Shown: piece after piece, positions 18,495 through 27,920 of the stretch
Position numbering within the stretch: position 1 is the stretch's first letter
Layout: each line of letters starts with the position of its first letter
Assembly: GCF_014251235.1 (NCBI RefSeq)
Contig: NZ_CP059181.1
Span: forward strand, 248,001 to 312,000
Origin: Blattabacterium cuenoti
GTDB lineage: Bacteria; Bacteroidota; Bacteroidia; Flavobacteriales; Blattabacteriaceae
Direction of reading: 5' to 3'
DNA length: 64,000 nt
Notes under the pieces: generated by a model
Databases searched by the model: none
The model's input: only the letters and a program-made list of their open reading frames with translations
What the model was told of the DNA's origin: nothing
Position numbers and translations under genes: made by a program

Positions 18495-19889
18495 ATGGAA
18501 CGTTTTAGTATTCCAAAGGGAACCAGAGATTTTTCAACTACAGAAATCAATAAAAGAAATTATTTAATTCAAATTATTCAAAAAGAATTTGAATTATTTG
18601 GTTTTTTTCCAATAGAAACTCCTTCTTTTGAAAATATTTCCACTCTGTTAGGTAAATATGGAAAAGAAGGAGAACACTTAATGTTCAAGATTCTTCATTC
18701 AGGTATTTCTTTAAAAAAAGAAAAAGATACTAGTTTTATTATTAGATCATTATTAATGAATAAGATATATAATAAAGCTCTTAGATATGATTTAACAGTT
18801 CCCTTTGTTCGTTATGTAGCTATGCATAGAAATGAAATTTCTTTTCCTTTTAAAAAATATCAAATACAACCAGTATGGCGTGCAGAAAAACCACAGAAAG
18901 GAAGGTTTAGAGAATTTTATCAATGTGACGCAGATATTATTGGATCATCTTCCTTATCTCTATGGACAGAAATTGAATTTATTCAACTTTGTGAAAAAAT
19001 ATTTACAAAACTAAATTTACCAATAATTATAAATATTAATCATAGGGATATTTTAGGAGGTTTGGCAGAGATTTCAGGGATAGAAAATGACTTATGGAAA
19101 AATTTTACGACATCTTTAGATAAATGGGACAAAAAAGGAAAACATGTAGTAAAAAAAGAAATGTTACAAAAAGGTATATCCTTAAAATCTTTTGAAAAAA
19201 TAGAAATGTATTTAGATATAAAAGGTGATTTTGTAGAGAAAAAAAAATATATAAACACTGCTTTTCAATATTCAAAAAAAGGAAAAAATGGATTAAAAGA
19301 TCTTAATTTCATTTTTCATCAAATAAAAAATTTTTCTTTAAAACAGATAAAATTAGAATGGAATATTACTTTAGCTAGAGGACTGAATTATTATACAGGA
19401 ACAATATTTGAAATATTACCACGCATTGGTTACAATGATTTTTCAAAAAATTCTATTGGAGGAGGAGGAAGATATGATCAACTAGCTAGTTGTTTTGGAA
19501 TGAAAAATATTTCTGGTATAGGAGTTTCTTTTGGTTTAGATAGAATATATTTAGTTATGGAAAAAGAAAATTTATTCAAAAAAAATTTTTCTGAAATATC
19601 TTCAAGAGTATTGTTTATTAATTTTGGAAATGAAGAAGTTTTATATGCGTATAATATGATTAATTTTTTGAGAAAAAAAGGAATATCCACTCAATTATAT
19701 CCTGATGCTGTAAAAATAAATAAACAGTTTAGATATGCTAACAAAAACAATATACCATTTGTTATTAGTATAGGAAAAAACGAAATAGAAAACAATAAAA
19801 TACGAGTAAAAAATATAAAAGAAGGAATAGAAATAGAATATAATAACATCTATGAAATTGCTCATCAATTACTGAGTTTTGTTTCTTAA
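18495..19889 (+). CDS. hisS: Histidine-tRNA ligase
   Basis: A 464-residue class II aminoacyl-tRNA synthetase charging tRNA-His, which is also in this window (39214). Motif 1 region near PSFENISTLLGKYG, motif 2 in the QIQPVWRAEKPQKGRFREFYQCD segment, the His-A motif ARGLNYYTGTIFE, and motif 3 with GIGVSFGLDRIY are clear; the anticodon-binding domain occupies about 370-464. It follows ftsZ by 16 bases and may be read from the same transcript. Its end overlaps the convergent phosphopantetheinyl transferase by 4 bases. Confidence 0.98.
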   Translation: MERFSIPKGTRDFSTTEINKRNYLIQIIQKEFELFGFFPIETPSFENISTLLGKYGKEGEHLMFKILHSGISLKKEKDTSFIIRSLLMNKIYNKALRYDLTVPFVRYVAMHRNEISFPFKKYQIQPVWRAEKPQKGRFREFYQCDADIIGSSSLSLWTEIEFIQLCEKIFTKLNLPIIININHRDILGGLAEISGIENDLWKNFTTSLDKWDKKGKHVVKKEMLQKGISLKSFEKIEMYLDIKGDFVEKKKYINTAFQYSKKGKNGLKDLNFIFHQIKNFSLKQIKLEWNITLARGLNYYTGTIFEILPRIGYNDFSKNSIGGGGRYDQLASCFGMKNISGIGVSFGLDRIYLVMEKENLFKKNFSEISSRVLFINFGNEEVLYAYNMINFLRKKGISTQLYPDAVKINKQFRYANKNNIPFVISIGKNEIENNKIRVKNIKEGIEIEYNNIYEIAHQLLSFVS

Positions 19890-20539
19890 TTATCTTCTTT
19901 GTCTATAATATAAACTAAATAATGATCATCTATTTTTCTGTAAAAAGCAGAAAATCTCTTACTATAGTTTTTTTTTATAATCCAACAGGATATAATCCTA
20001 CAAGAATCTTCTTTTGTTAAGACAAATGGAGAAACTTTATAATTATCTATAAAACTTGATGAAAGACCTCCTTCTAATTTATATAAACTTTCTTTTATCC
20101 CCCATATAATATGAAGATAATCTATTTCATTTTTTCTATCTACAAAAAAAGATTCATCTTCTCTAAGAAATCTTTCCTTTATTTTTATGATTTTTTTATC
20201 TTTTCGTAATTTCTCTATATCTATACCTATATGATAATAACTAATAGCTATCGCTATTTTTTCAAACGAATGACTAAAAGAAATATTAAACCTTTCTCTA
20301 GGAAAAAGAAAAGGTTTTCTCTTTTTATTATAGAAAATATTTTTATTTATTCCCATATATCTTAGCGCATAACGTACTCCTAAAAATTCTGTTTTACGTT
20401 TTTCTGATAAAGAGAAAAAAATTCTCCTTTCTTTTTTGGAAAGAAGAATAAAGGGATCCAAAAATATAACATTTGAATTATCCCATTTAAAAACTATAAT
20501 TTTCGTATGAAAATGACAAAATTGATTAAAAATTAACAT
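19886..20539 (-). CDS. 4'-phosphopantetheinyl transferase superfamily protein (Sfp/AcpT type)
   Basis: A 217-residue protein with the family's metal and CoA motifs: GIDIEKL (about residues 112-118) and WGIKESLYKLEGG (about 150-162), preceded by FNISFSHS. Such enzymes move phosphopantetheine from CoA onto acyl carrier protein. In a reduced genome it probably serves the fatty-acid ACP, in line with fabI in the window, but I cannot see whether a small AcpS exists elsewhere. The N-terminal third is poorly conserved. Confidence 0.88.
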   Translation of the reverse strand: MLIFNQFCHFHTKIIVFKWDNSNVIFLDPFILLSKKERRIFFSLSEKRKTEFLGVRYALRYMGINKNIFYNKKRKPFLFPRERFNISFSHSFEKIAIAISYYHIGIDIEKLRKDKKIIKIKERFLREDESFFVDRKNEIDYLHIIWGIKESLYKLEGGLSSSFIDNYKVSPFVLTKEDSCRIISCWIIKKNYSKRFSAFYRKIDDHYLVYIIDKEDN

Positions 20540-20597
20540 ATTTATTTTTTTTGTACTATTGTGAAAATAAAAAAAATCAATAGCCTATTTTTTCTAT

Positions 20598-21614
20598 ATG
20601 ATACAAAAGATAAAAAAAGCATTAGAAAATGTTTTTATTGATAATAAAAATATTATTCAATCTGGAATGGTTAAGAATATAGATCTTTTAGAAGATGAAA
20701 TAATAATACACATAAGCTTATCAAATCCAACTATGCATGCAAAGAAAAAATTAGAAAGAGATATATCTAAAATAATCATAGAACAAAATGTTAATAAAAA
20801 AATACGAATAAAAACAACATTAGATACTCTTGTTGGAAAGAGTAAAAAAGAAGAAATAAGAAATATAATAGCCGTTGCTTCAGGAAAAGGAGGAGTAGGA
20901 AAGTCTACTATATCTACTAATATCTCCGTTTCTTTAGTAAATATGGGATATCGTGTAGGTTTGTTTGACGCCGATATTTATGGGCCTTCTATTCCTTTAA
21001 TGTTTAACATAATAGAAGATAAAGTTCAATCTTCCATTATTCATCATAAAAATGGAACTTATGTAATGAAACCTATCACTAGTTATGGAGTAAAGATTCT
21101 ATCTATAGGTTTTTTCTCCAAATCTGGACAAGCTATTGCTTGGAGAGGACCAATGGCTACTAAAGCATTAAGACAATTAATCAATGAAACAGATTGGGGT
21201 ATTTTAGATTTTTTAATTATAGATCTTCCACCAGGAACTGGTGATATCCATTTATCCATTTTGCAAGAATTTTCATTAAAAGGAATAGTCTTGGTAAGCA
21301 CTCCCCAAAAAATTTCTTTATCAGATGTTCATAGGTCTGTGGGAATGTTACGTCTGAAATCAGTCTTAGTTCCAATACTTGGAATTATAGAAAATATGTC
21401 TTTTTTTGTCAAAAAAAAAGAAAAATTCTATTTGTTTGGTAAAGATGGAGTGAAAAAATTTTCCAAGAGAATGAATATTGATTTCCTTGGAGAGATTCCT
21501 TTAATACAAGAAATACGGGAATCTTCCGATTTAGGAATTCCTATTGTTTTAAAAAACCGTACAATCAGAAAAATTTTTGTAAAAATAACGAATAATATAA
21601 TGAATAATTTATAA
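20598..21614 (+). CDS. mrp: Mrp/NBP35 family Fe-S cluster carrier ATPase
   Basis: A 338-residue P-loop ATPase (ApbC/Mrp) thought to carry Fe-S clusters to target enzymes. Residues 1-85 form the MIP18/DUF59-like domain; the deviant Walker A SGKGGVGKST follows (about residues 95-104), then DADIYGPSIP, GPMATKAL and DFLIIDLPPGTGD. The C-terminal CxxC pair known from several Mrp proteins is not visible; the corresponding stretch reads NMSFFVKKKEKFYLFGKDG. It is a single-gene unit on the plus strand. Confidence 0.95.
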   Translation: MIQKIKKALENVFIDNKNIIQSGMVKNIDLLEDEIIIHISLSNPTMHAKKKLERDISKIIIEQNVNKKIRIKTTLDTLVGKSKKEEIRNIIAVASGKGGVGKSTISTNISVSLVNMGYRVGLFDADIYGPSIPLMFNIIEDKVQSSIIHHKNGTYVMKPITSYGVKILSIGFFSKSGQAIAWRGPMATKALRQLINETDWGILDFLIIDLPPGTGDIHLSILQEFSLKGIVLVSTPQKISLSDVHRSVGMLRLKSVLVPILGIIENMSFFVKKKEKFYLFGKDGVKKFSKRMNIDFLGEIPLIQEIRESSDLGIPIVLKNRTIRKIFVKITNNIMNNL

Positions 21615-21652
21615 TAAAAAATAACAAAATAAAATAAATATGAGTATATATG

Positions 21653-22417
21653 TTAAGTAGATTTAATAAATTCTTTTAAAATGAGTGTTAAAAGAGGAAT
21701 TGTTTTTTCCGTATTTTTAGATTCATATTTTTCAGATAATTCTATTATAATAGATATAGAAAAAACTTGTAAATCTATACATCTTGCTGTAATTACATCT
21801 GATATAATATGATTCATACCAATACTATCTCCACCTATTGATCTTATCATTGCATATTCAGAATGAGTATTATAATGTGAATAAGGAATAGAAACATACA
21901 CTCCCTTTTGTATCATGATGTTATGATTCATGGCTATACTTTCTGCTAATTCAAGCATTTTTTGATCATAATAAGGATCCATGTATAAAAAATTCTTTCT
22001 TTTCAGAAGAAATTCTTTCATTTGTGTACTTTCTGGAAAAAAATTAATGTGATCTTTAACAAACATGATGTCTCCTTTTTTATAGTTAGGATTTACACCT
22101 ATAGAAGTATTAATTAATATTAATTTATTTACACCGATATTTTTACAAACAAGAATAGGAAAGCTTTTGTTTTCTTCTTTGTAGCAGTAAGATAGAGGTT
22201 CTATTAAGAATACTACTTTTTTTCCTTCTATGTCTCCAAAAATAAATTTTCCACATGTTCTCATAAAACTTGGTATTTCTTCATAAGAAAGACATATAGG
22301 ATTTTTAATTTCTTTTATCAATTGAGAAAATTGATTTTCTAAAATAATTATTCCAAATTCTGGTTTTTCTTGTATTTTTTCTTGTATATATTTTGTTGAT
22401 TTTTCTTCTGAAGTCAT
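21653..22417 (-). CDS. punA: Purine nucleoside phosphorylase-like protein with most active-site residues lost
   Basis: A 254-residue protein that aligns along its length with trimeric purine nucleoside phosphorylases: FGIII at the start, then GDIEGKKVV, NTSIGVNPNYKKGDIMFVKDHINF, GVYVSIPYS, SEYAMIRSIGGDSIGMNH, ITARCIDLQVFSISI. But the residues that make the active site are replaced: the phosphate loop GSGLG reads LENQF, GRFHxYEG reads EPLSYCYK, the Glu of FETxAE is Asn, GMST is GMNH, and the late Asn of the ITN motif is not found. The reading frame is intact. It is likely a much altered or inactive enzyme; any new role is unknown. Confidence 0.75.
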   Translation of the reverse strand: MTSEEKSTKYIQEKIQEKPEFGIIILENQFSQLIKEIKNPICLSYEEIPSFMRTCGKFIFGDIEGKKVVFLIEPLSYCYKEENKSFPILVCKNIGVNKLILINTSIGVNPNYKKGDIMFVKDHINFFPESTQMKEFLLKRKNFLYMDPYYDQKMLELAESIAMNHNIMIQKGVYVSIPYSHYNTHSEYAMIRSIGGDSIGMNHIISDVITARCIDLQVFSISIIIELSEKYESKNTEKTIPLLTLILKEFIKST

Positions 22418-22509
22418 TGAAAATAAAATTATTTGATCGAATACTATTTCTTATTTCTGTAGAAAGATAAATAAAATAAAGAAAACCATTATATTTATTT
22501 GTTTTTTGG

Positions 22510-22524
22510 ATAGTATAATACTAT
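22510..22524. repeat. 15-bp palindrome at the murB 3' end
   Basis: ATAGTAT, central A, ATACTAT. No T run follows in the murB direction, so it does not look like a terminator; it may be chance in such AT-rich DNA or part of a regulator site for the downstream punA-like gene. Confidence 0.15.
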
Positions 22525-23560
22525 TATTGGATAATATTTACTTCTCGTGATAATAGAATTCCCAATTTATTTTTTATTTTTTTAGTTATTTCTTCTGAAA
22601 AAGAATATATATCTATTCCTCTAGCTTTTCCATAGTTTACTAAAACAATAGGAAGTTTTTCATATATTCCAACATTTCCCTTTTTTTTACCTTTCCATCC
22701 TATTGATTCAATCAAGGAACTGGCAGATAATTTTACTTTATTTGTTTTTTTATTATTATCAATAATAGAATAACCCGTAATATTTGGATATTTAGATCTT
22801 ATATTAATAAAATCAATCATTTCTACGATTGGATTCATAAAGAAACTACCAGCATTTCCTATTTTTTTTGGATTTGGGAGTTTTCTTTTTCTAATATTCA
22901 TAATAGCTATACTTAAATCATAAATGGTTGGTTTCTTTATTTTCATATTTTTTAATTCCTCTTTCATTTCGTAAGAAATATTTAGTTTGTGATTTTTTTT
23001 TTTAACAAAAAGGATACAGATAAAATCAAAAAATTATTTTTTACATGTGTTTGTTTAAAAAAAGAATGACGATATTCTAATTTACATTCTTCCTTTGTAA
23101 AGATTCTTATTTGTCCATTATTTGTATCATAAACTTGAACTTCCAGTAAAGTATCTTTTACTTCTGATCCATATGCTCCAATATTTTGTATAGGTGAAGC
23201 TCCTACAGTTCCAGGAATAAATGATAAATTCTCTAATCCGCTAAATCCTTTTTTTATAGTCCAAATAACAAATTTTTCCCAATTTTCTCCAGAAAATGCT
23301 TTTACTATTACTTGAGAATCATATTCTTTCATCACTATTATTCCTTTAAATCCAATTTTCATTACAATTCCATTGTAATAATTTCTTAAAAAAAGGACAT
23401 TACTCCCATTTCCTAATGGAAGTTTTGGAATGTATGGATATTTATAGTAAATTTTTTGTATTTCTTCTATTTTTTTTACATTAATAAAATAATTTGCTTG
23501 TACATTTACTCCAAATGTGTTAAAATTCTTCAGAGAAAAATTTCTTTTAAAATTTAACAT
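22524..23560 (-). CDS. murB: UDP-N-acetylenolpyruvoylglucosamine reductase MurB, frameshifted at a poly(A) tract
   Basis: FAD enzyme making UDP-MurNAc from enolpyruvyl-UDP-GlcNAc. The first frame (23560 down to 22982, 192 residues) has the FAD-binding half: NTFGV, LGNGSNVLF, LSFIPGTVGASPIQNIGAYG and EYRHSFFK. The second frame holds the rest: IRKRKLPNPKKIGNAGSFFMNP with the catalytic Ser, and SREVNII with the catalytic Glu. They part at an 11-base run (T11 at 22993-23003, A11 on the coding strand). One more A gives a single 345-residue protein reading LLKKKNHKLNISYEMKEEL across the joint. Neither half could work alone, so slippage or a base-count error is the likely explanation. Confidence 0.93.
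22993..23003 (-). other. murB: A11 tract (coding strand) at the murB frameshift
   Basis: T11 on the plus strand, so A11 in the murB message. As written the frame closes at ATCACAAACTAA just after; with A12 the frame runs into the conserved C-terminal half. Same length and same direction of error as in murE. Confidence 0.85.
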
Positions 23561-23649
23561 AGATAAAAAATATTGTCAATAACAATTTTGTACTTAAGTA
23601 TTGTTATGATTAAATTTATTATTCTAAATATAAAATCGTTTTTTTTATT

Positions 23650-23919
23650 ATGAAAAAAGGAGGAAGTTTTTTTTGGGGGGTTATTCTAGGTACTATGGCT
23701 GGTGTTATATTAGGTATTTTTTTAGCTCAAAAAAAAGAAAAAGAAGAAAAAATTAGAAATATACTAGGTAAAAAGACAGAAGAACTTAGAGATAATCTGC
23801 ATAATATAAGTAAAAAAATAGGAAAAAAAGTGCATAAACTTAAATCTAAATTTGAGTCAAAGTGGAACAAAAATAAGATAGATAAAGCGGATAAAGTGGA
23901 AGAAGAATTGGGAACATAA
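23650..23919 (+). CDS. YtxH-like small membrane protein
   Basis: An 89-residue protein with a glycine-rich membrane segment (GVILGTMAGVILGIFLA, about residues 10-26) followed by a highly charged, Lys/Glu-rich helix. This is the layout of the YtxH (gas-vesicle-like) family, found before a holin-like gene in many Bacteroidetes. The function is not known; envelope or stress roles have been suggested for relatives. An inverted repeat (ATAACAAT 23579-23586, ATTGTTAT 23600-23607) lies in the spacer with murB. Confidence 0.75.
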   Translation: MKKGGSFFWGVILGTMAGVILGIFLAQKKEKEEKIRNILGKKTEELRDNLHNISKKIGKKVHKLKSKFESKWNKNKIDKADKVEEELGT

Positions 23920-23935
23920 TTTCTTTATTCAAGGA

Positions 23936-24259
23936 ATGTTCGTTTTCATAATAAATTTTTTCAATAGACAGTTGAATATTATCAAAAATAAAGCTATTAA
24001 AGTAGTCATTTCCGTAATGACAGAAATTATTATGAATTTCTTTTTTCTTATACTTTTCGTAATGATTTTTTTTATAGGTAGTATTTTTTTATCTTTTTTT
24101 TTATCTTATTATCTTGATAATTATGTTTTAGGGTTTGGAATTATCACTATTTTCTATTTTTTTCTTTTATTTTTTATTTTACTTTTTTGTAAAAAAATCA
24201 TACGTTTTTTTATCAAAAAATTCATTTTTAAAAAATTTTTCCAAAATAAAGAAAAATGA
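23936..24259 (+). CDS. Small phage-holin-like (DUF1469-type) membrane protein
   Basis: A 107-residue protein with two long hydrophobic segments (about residues 33-57 and 63-86) and basic ends, 16 bases after the YtxH-like gene and overlapping rlmB by 4 bases. Pairing of a YtxH protein with a holin superfamily III-like protein is common in Bacteroidetes; the call rests on that context and topology, as the sequence itself is almost only F, I, L and K. Function unknown; no sign of prophage nearby. Confidence 0.6.
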   Translation: MFVFIINFFNRQLNIIKNKAIKVVISVMTEIIMNFFFLILFVMIFFIGSIFLSFFLSYYLDNYVLGFGIITIFYFFLLFFILLFCKKIIRFFIKKFIFKKFFQNKEK

Positions 24260-25032
24260 AAAAATTAGAAATAATATATGGAATACATCCATTAATAGAA
24301 GCTATTATAGCTAAAAAAACGATTTTTAAATTATTTTTTAAAATAGGATGGAAAAAAAAATCCAATCATTATAAAAAATTAATTAATCTGTCTAAGAGAG
24401 AAAATATAGAAATTGATACTGTTAAAAACAGTAAATTTTATCATTTATTGAAAAATAAAAATCATCAAGGTGTTTTTGCTTATATCCATCCTATAACCAC
24501 TTATTATATAAAAGATTTACTTCCTATATTATATGAAAAGGGGAAAAATCCACTTTTTATCATTTTAGATCGGATCACTGATGTAAGAAATTTTGGATCT
24601 ATTATTCGTACTTCTGCATATGCAGGTGTAGATGCTATCATCATTCCGAAAAAATATACAGCTATGATTGGTTCTGATTCTGTAAAAACATCATCAGGGG
24701 CTTTGTTTAAAGTCCCAATATGTAAGGAGAAAAGTATCAAAACTGTTATAGAGTATTTAATAAAATCAGGATTAAAAATTGTTTCAGCTACTGAAAAATC
24801 AAATATTTATTTGTATGATATTAATTTTTCAGGTCCTACAGCTATCATATTAGGTAATGAATCAAATGGTATTTCTCCTAAATACTTGAAAATGACTTTT
24901 GAAAAAGCAAATATACCATCATCAATTAATAATGGGAAAGGAATAGATTCTTTAAATGTTTCTGTAGCTTGCGGAGTCTTTTTATATGAAGTTTTACGAC
25001 AAAGAAAATTTATCACAACAAATCACTTTTGA
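24256..25032 (+). CDS. rlmB: 23S rRNA (guanosine2251-2'-O)-methyltransferase RlmB (TrmH family)
   Basis: A 258-residue SPOUT methyltransferase. The N-terminal substrate-binding domain starts [11 protein letters not shown]; the catalytic domain has [20 protein letters not shown] (motif 1, with catalytic Arg), [10 protein letters not shown] (motif 2) and [14 protein letters not shown] (motif 3), forming the SAM knot. It methylates a ribose in the peptidyl transferase centre. A TrmH-type tRNA target cannot be fully excluded. The end overlaps the convergent pheS by 20 bases. Confidence 0.93.
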   Translation: MKKLEIIYGIHPLIEAIIAKKTIFKLFFKIGWKKKSNHYKKLINLSKRENIEIDTVKNSKFYHLLKNKNHQGVFAYIHPITTYYIKDLLPILYEKGKNPLFIILDRITDVRNFGSIIRTSAYAGVDAIIIPKKYTAMIGSDSVKTSSGALFKVPICKEKSIKTVIEYLIKSGLKIVSATEKSNIYLYDINFSGPTAIILGNESNGISPKYLKMTFEKANIPSSINNGKGIDSLNVSVACGVFLYEVLRQRKFITTNHF

Positions 25033-26008
25033 ATTGTTTTAGGAAACGAGTATCGTTCTCAAAATAAATTCGAATATCATCTATTTTATAAATAAGTAAA
25101 GCCAGACGTTCAATCCCTATACCGAAAGCAAATCCGGAATAAATATCTGGATCTATTTCTACATTTTCTAATACTTTAGGATCTATCATTCCACATCCCA
25201 TTATCTCTAACCATCCTATATTTCTATTTTCAGAAATATCTACTTCTGCACTAGGTTCTGTAAATGGAAAATAAGAAGGACGGAATCTTATTTTTCTACT
25301 TATTCCAAATAAGGAAATGATTAAATAATGTATAGTTTGTTTTAAATCTGAAAAAGAAACTTTTTTGTCTATATAAAAAGCTTCCATTTGGTGAAACATG
25401 AAATAGGAACGAGAAGAAATAGTTTCATTTCTATATACTTTTCCTATGGAAAATACACGAAAAGGAGGACTATGTTTTTTCATATATCTTATTTGTACAG
25501 AAGAAGTATGTGTACGTAACAAAATATCTGGATTTTTATATAAAAAGAAAGTATCTTGCATATCCCTAGATGGATGATCTATAGGAATATTTAAAGCCGT
25601 AAAATTATGCCAATCATCTTCTATTTCAGGTCCTTCTACATAAGAAAAACCTATTTTTTTAAATAGGTTTGTAATTCTATTTTTTAGAATAGAAATAGGA
25701 TGCAAAGATCCTATTTCTATGGATTTTCCTGGAATTGTAGGATCAAAATGGATGAAGTTATCATTTTTAATGAGTTTTTTGAAAGAATGCATATTGATCT
25801 TTTTTTGAATTTTCCTTTTAATTTCATTGATCTTTTTTCCATATATTTTTCTTTCTTGAATAGGATATTTTTTTAATTCTTTGAATAAGATCGTTAAAAC
25901 ACCCTGTTTTTTTCCTAGAAATTTTATCCGAAAGGATTCAATATCATCATATGTATATGCTTGAAAACATTCTATTTCCTTTTTTAGATTACTCAATTTT
26001 TTATCCAT
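25013..26008 (-). CDS. pheS: Phenylalanine-tRNA ligase alpha subunit
   Basis: A 331-residue class II synthetase subunit that pairs with PheT (not in the window). After the N-terminal coiled-coil (about residues 1-85), the catalytic core shows motif 2 in [11 protein letters not shown], the Phe-binding [17 protein letters not shown] and motif 3 [12 protein letters not shown]. Length is normal. It is in the opposite strand to rlmB with a 20-base overlap of the 3' ends, the longest convergent overlap in the window. Confidence 0.98.
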   Translation of the reverse strand: MDKKLSNLKKEIECFQAYTYDDIESFRIKFLGKKQGVLTILFKELKKYPIQERKIYGKKINEIKRKIQKKINMHSFKKLIKNDNFIHFDPTIPGKSIEIGSLHPISILKNRITNLFKKIGFSYVEGPEIEDDWHNFTALNIPIDHPSRDMQDTFFLYKNPDILLRTHTSSVQIRYMKKHSPPFRVFSIGKVYRNETISSRSYFMFHQMEAFYIDKKVSFSDLKQTIHYLIISLFGISRKIRFRPSYFPFTEPSAEVDISENRNIGWLEIMGCGMIDPKVLENVEIDPDIYSGFAFGIGIERLALLIYKIDDIRIYFENDTRFLKQFKSDLL

Positions 26009-26031
26009 AGAAATATTAATATTTTTTAATA

Positions 26032-26406
26032 TTATTCAATAATATTTTCTTCGTTCATATAACGTATAATAGCTTTTCTAATTAAAAATGATTGTTCCTC
26101 TATTTTTAAAAATGGAAGATTTTTTTTTAAAAGGTAATGAGGCCATCCTTCTTTATCCCTACCAATAAATGTATAATAACCAAAAGGTTCTAGAATTCTA
26201 CATATTGCAATATGCAAAATATTTAATTTTTCTTCTCTTTTCAAAAAAAGATCTTTTATCAATCCTTTACCTAATTCTTGAATTCCTATAAGATATATGA
26301 TTCCAATAGGATCAATTTTACCTTTTATATAAAAATGATTTCGTATATATAATATTACTTGATTCCAATTTTTTATATAGAATCGTTTTATAAATTCTTT
26401 TTTCAT
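26032..26406 (-). CDS. Conserved Bacteroidetes protein of unknown function
   Basis: A 124-residue soluble protein, no signal peptide or membrane segment. It contains [39 protein letters not shown] and [15 protein letters not shown], stretches I recall from uncharacterised proteins located beside CvpA and pheS genes in other Flavobacteriia. The block of nearly invariant residues (IGxQELG, HIAxCR, EGWPH) suggests a real function. It starts 23 bases upstream of pheS and is probably co-transcribed; the CvpA-like gene is divergent 29 bases away. Confidence 0.7.
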   Translation of the reverse strand: MKKEFIKRFYIKNWNQVILYIRNHFYIKGKIDPIGIIYLIGIQELGKGLIKDLFLKREEKLNILHIAICRILEPFGYYTFIGRDKEGWPHYLLKKNLPFLKIEEQSFLIRKAIIRYMNEENIIE

Positions 26407-26435
26407 ATTTTTTGAATAAAAAAAAGTTATTTGTA

Positions 26436-27920
26436 ATGTATACCAATGATATTATTATTTTGTTTATAGTTTTTTATGGAGGATATAAAGGATATAAAAA
26501 AGGATTATTATCACAGTTATTTTTTTTCATGATATTCTTTATTTTTCTATACAAAGAAATAGAAATATTTCATGTTGTTTCAGAAATAATTTTAAAAAAA
26601 TATAGAATAAAAGAACCATTGTTTACAGGTCTATCTATAATTATTTCATTTTTTTTTATAATTATCATATCTTTTTTTTTAAAAAAATTCATAGAATTGA
26701 TTTTAAATATGATGTATTTAAATACACTTGATAAAATATTAGGTAGTCTATTAGGTTTTATTAAATATTTTTTTTATATTTCAATATGTCTTTCTTTGTT
26801 GAAAGAAACAAATAAAATAATAAATTTTGTTCCACATCGTTTTTTTTTAAATTCTTTTGAAAAAGAATTTCAATATTTCTTCTCTATGTATCGAAAAATA
26901 TTCATTTTTTTTTTCAAAAAAGTAGAAGAATTATATTTTCATCAAATGAACTTTAATAAAAAGATTTTTTCTATATCATCCAAAAAAGAATTTTTATCTC
27001 TCTCATTAGAGATATTCAATTATCAAATCAAAAATAACAAAATTTATAAAAATTATTTACAATTATTAAAAATTAAACCATACTGTATTAAAAAAATATC
27101 TGATATACCATTTTTACCTATTTCATTTTTTAAAACTCATCGAGTTTATAGTTTACCAAAGGATATTATACCAGAAGTTGTTTTTGAAAGTACTGGAACA
27201 ACAGGTATCAAAAGTAGACATTATATAGCGGATTCAATCATTTATATTAATAGTATTTGCAAAGGATTTGAATATTTTTATGGTTCTATAGAAAATTTTC
27301 AATTTTTAGCTTTATTACCTTCTTATAGAAAAGATTCTTCTTTAATTTTCATGTTAAAATACTTTATACAAAAAACATGTAAAAATGGAAGTACTTTCAT
27401 TGATAATGAAAATTTACCAATTCTTCATAATGAAAAAAATATTTTTATTTTTGGATCGAGTTTCTCTTTATTAGATTTTTTAAATCAAAAAAAAAATAAA
27501 AATAGTTTCGATTTTAAGAAAAGAAAAGTTATAATTATGGAAACAGGAGGAATGAAGGGAAAAAAAAAGGAAATTATAAGAGAGGAGTTACATTGTATTC
27601 TCAAAAAAGGTTTCTGTGTGAAAAATATCCATTCTGAATATGGAATGACAGAATTGCTTTCTCAAGCGTATTCAAAAAAAAACGGAATATTTAGATGTCC
27701 TCCTTGGATGAAAATATACATAAGAGATCCTGAAGACCCCTTTTTACATATCGATAATCATAAGATAGGAGGAATAGATATTATTGATTTATCCAATTAT
27801 TTATCTTGTTCATTTATTTCTACAAATGATTTAGGAAAAAAGATAAATGAAGAAGAATTTGAAGTATTAGGAAGAATGGATTCTTCAGATATACGTGGAT
27901 GTAGTATGATGACTTTTTAA
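26436..27920 (+). CDS. CvpA-like membrane protein fused in frame to LuxE/PaaK-type acyltransferase domain
   Basis: A 494-residue ORF made of two parts. Residues 1-170 are CvpA-like: about four membrane segments, with YGGYKGYKKGLLSQLF near the start and LDKILGSLLGFIKYFF. Residues 171-494 look like a complete LuxE-type acyl transferase as found as a separate gene in Flavobacteriia: it starts MNFNKKIFSISSKKEF and has PFLPISFFKTHRVY, STGTTG (nucleotide loop) and the late HSEYGMTELLSQAY. The codon at 171 is an ATG (26946), so the second part could be made alone. A T10 run (26905-26914) sits just before the joint; one T less or more would end the CvpA part at 26925 or 26956. I start at ATG 26436 rather than TTG 26412. 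Confidence 0.8.
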   Translation: MYTNDIIILFIVFYGGYKGYKKGLLSQLFFFMIFFIFLYKEIEIFHVVSEIILKKYRIKEPLFTGLSIIISFFFIIIISFFLKKFIELILNMMYLNTLDKILGSLLGFIKYFFYISICLSLLKETNKIINFVPHRFFLNSFEKEFQYFFSMYRKIFIFFFKKVEELYFHQMNFNKKIFSISSKKEFLSLSLEIFNYQIKNNKIYKNYLQLLKIKPYCIKKISDIPFLPISFFKTHRVYSLPKDIIPEVVFESTGTTGIKSRHYIADSIIYINSICKGFEYFYGSIENFQFLALLPSYRKDSSLIFMLKYFIQKTCKNGSTFIDNENLPILHNEKNIFIFGSSFSLLDFLNQKKNKNSFDFKKRKVIIMETGGMKGKKKEIIREELHCILKKGFCVKNIHSEYGMTELLSQAYSKKNGIFRCPPWMKIYIRDPEDPFLHIDNHKIGGIDIIDLSNYLSCSFISTNDLGKKINEEEFEVLGRMDSSDIRGCSMMTF

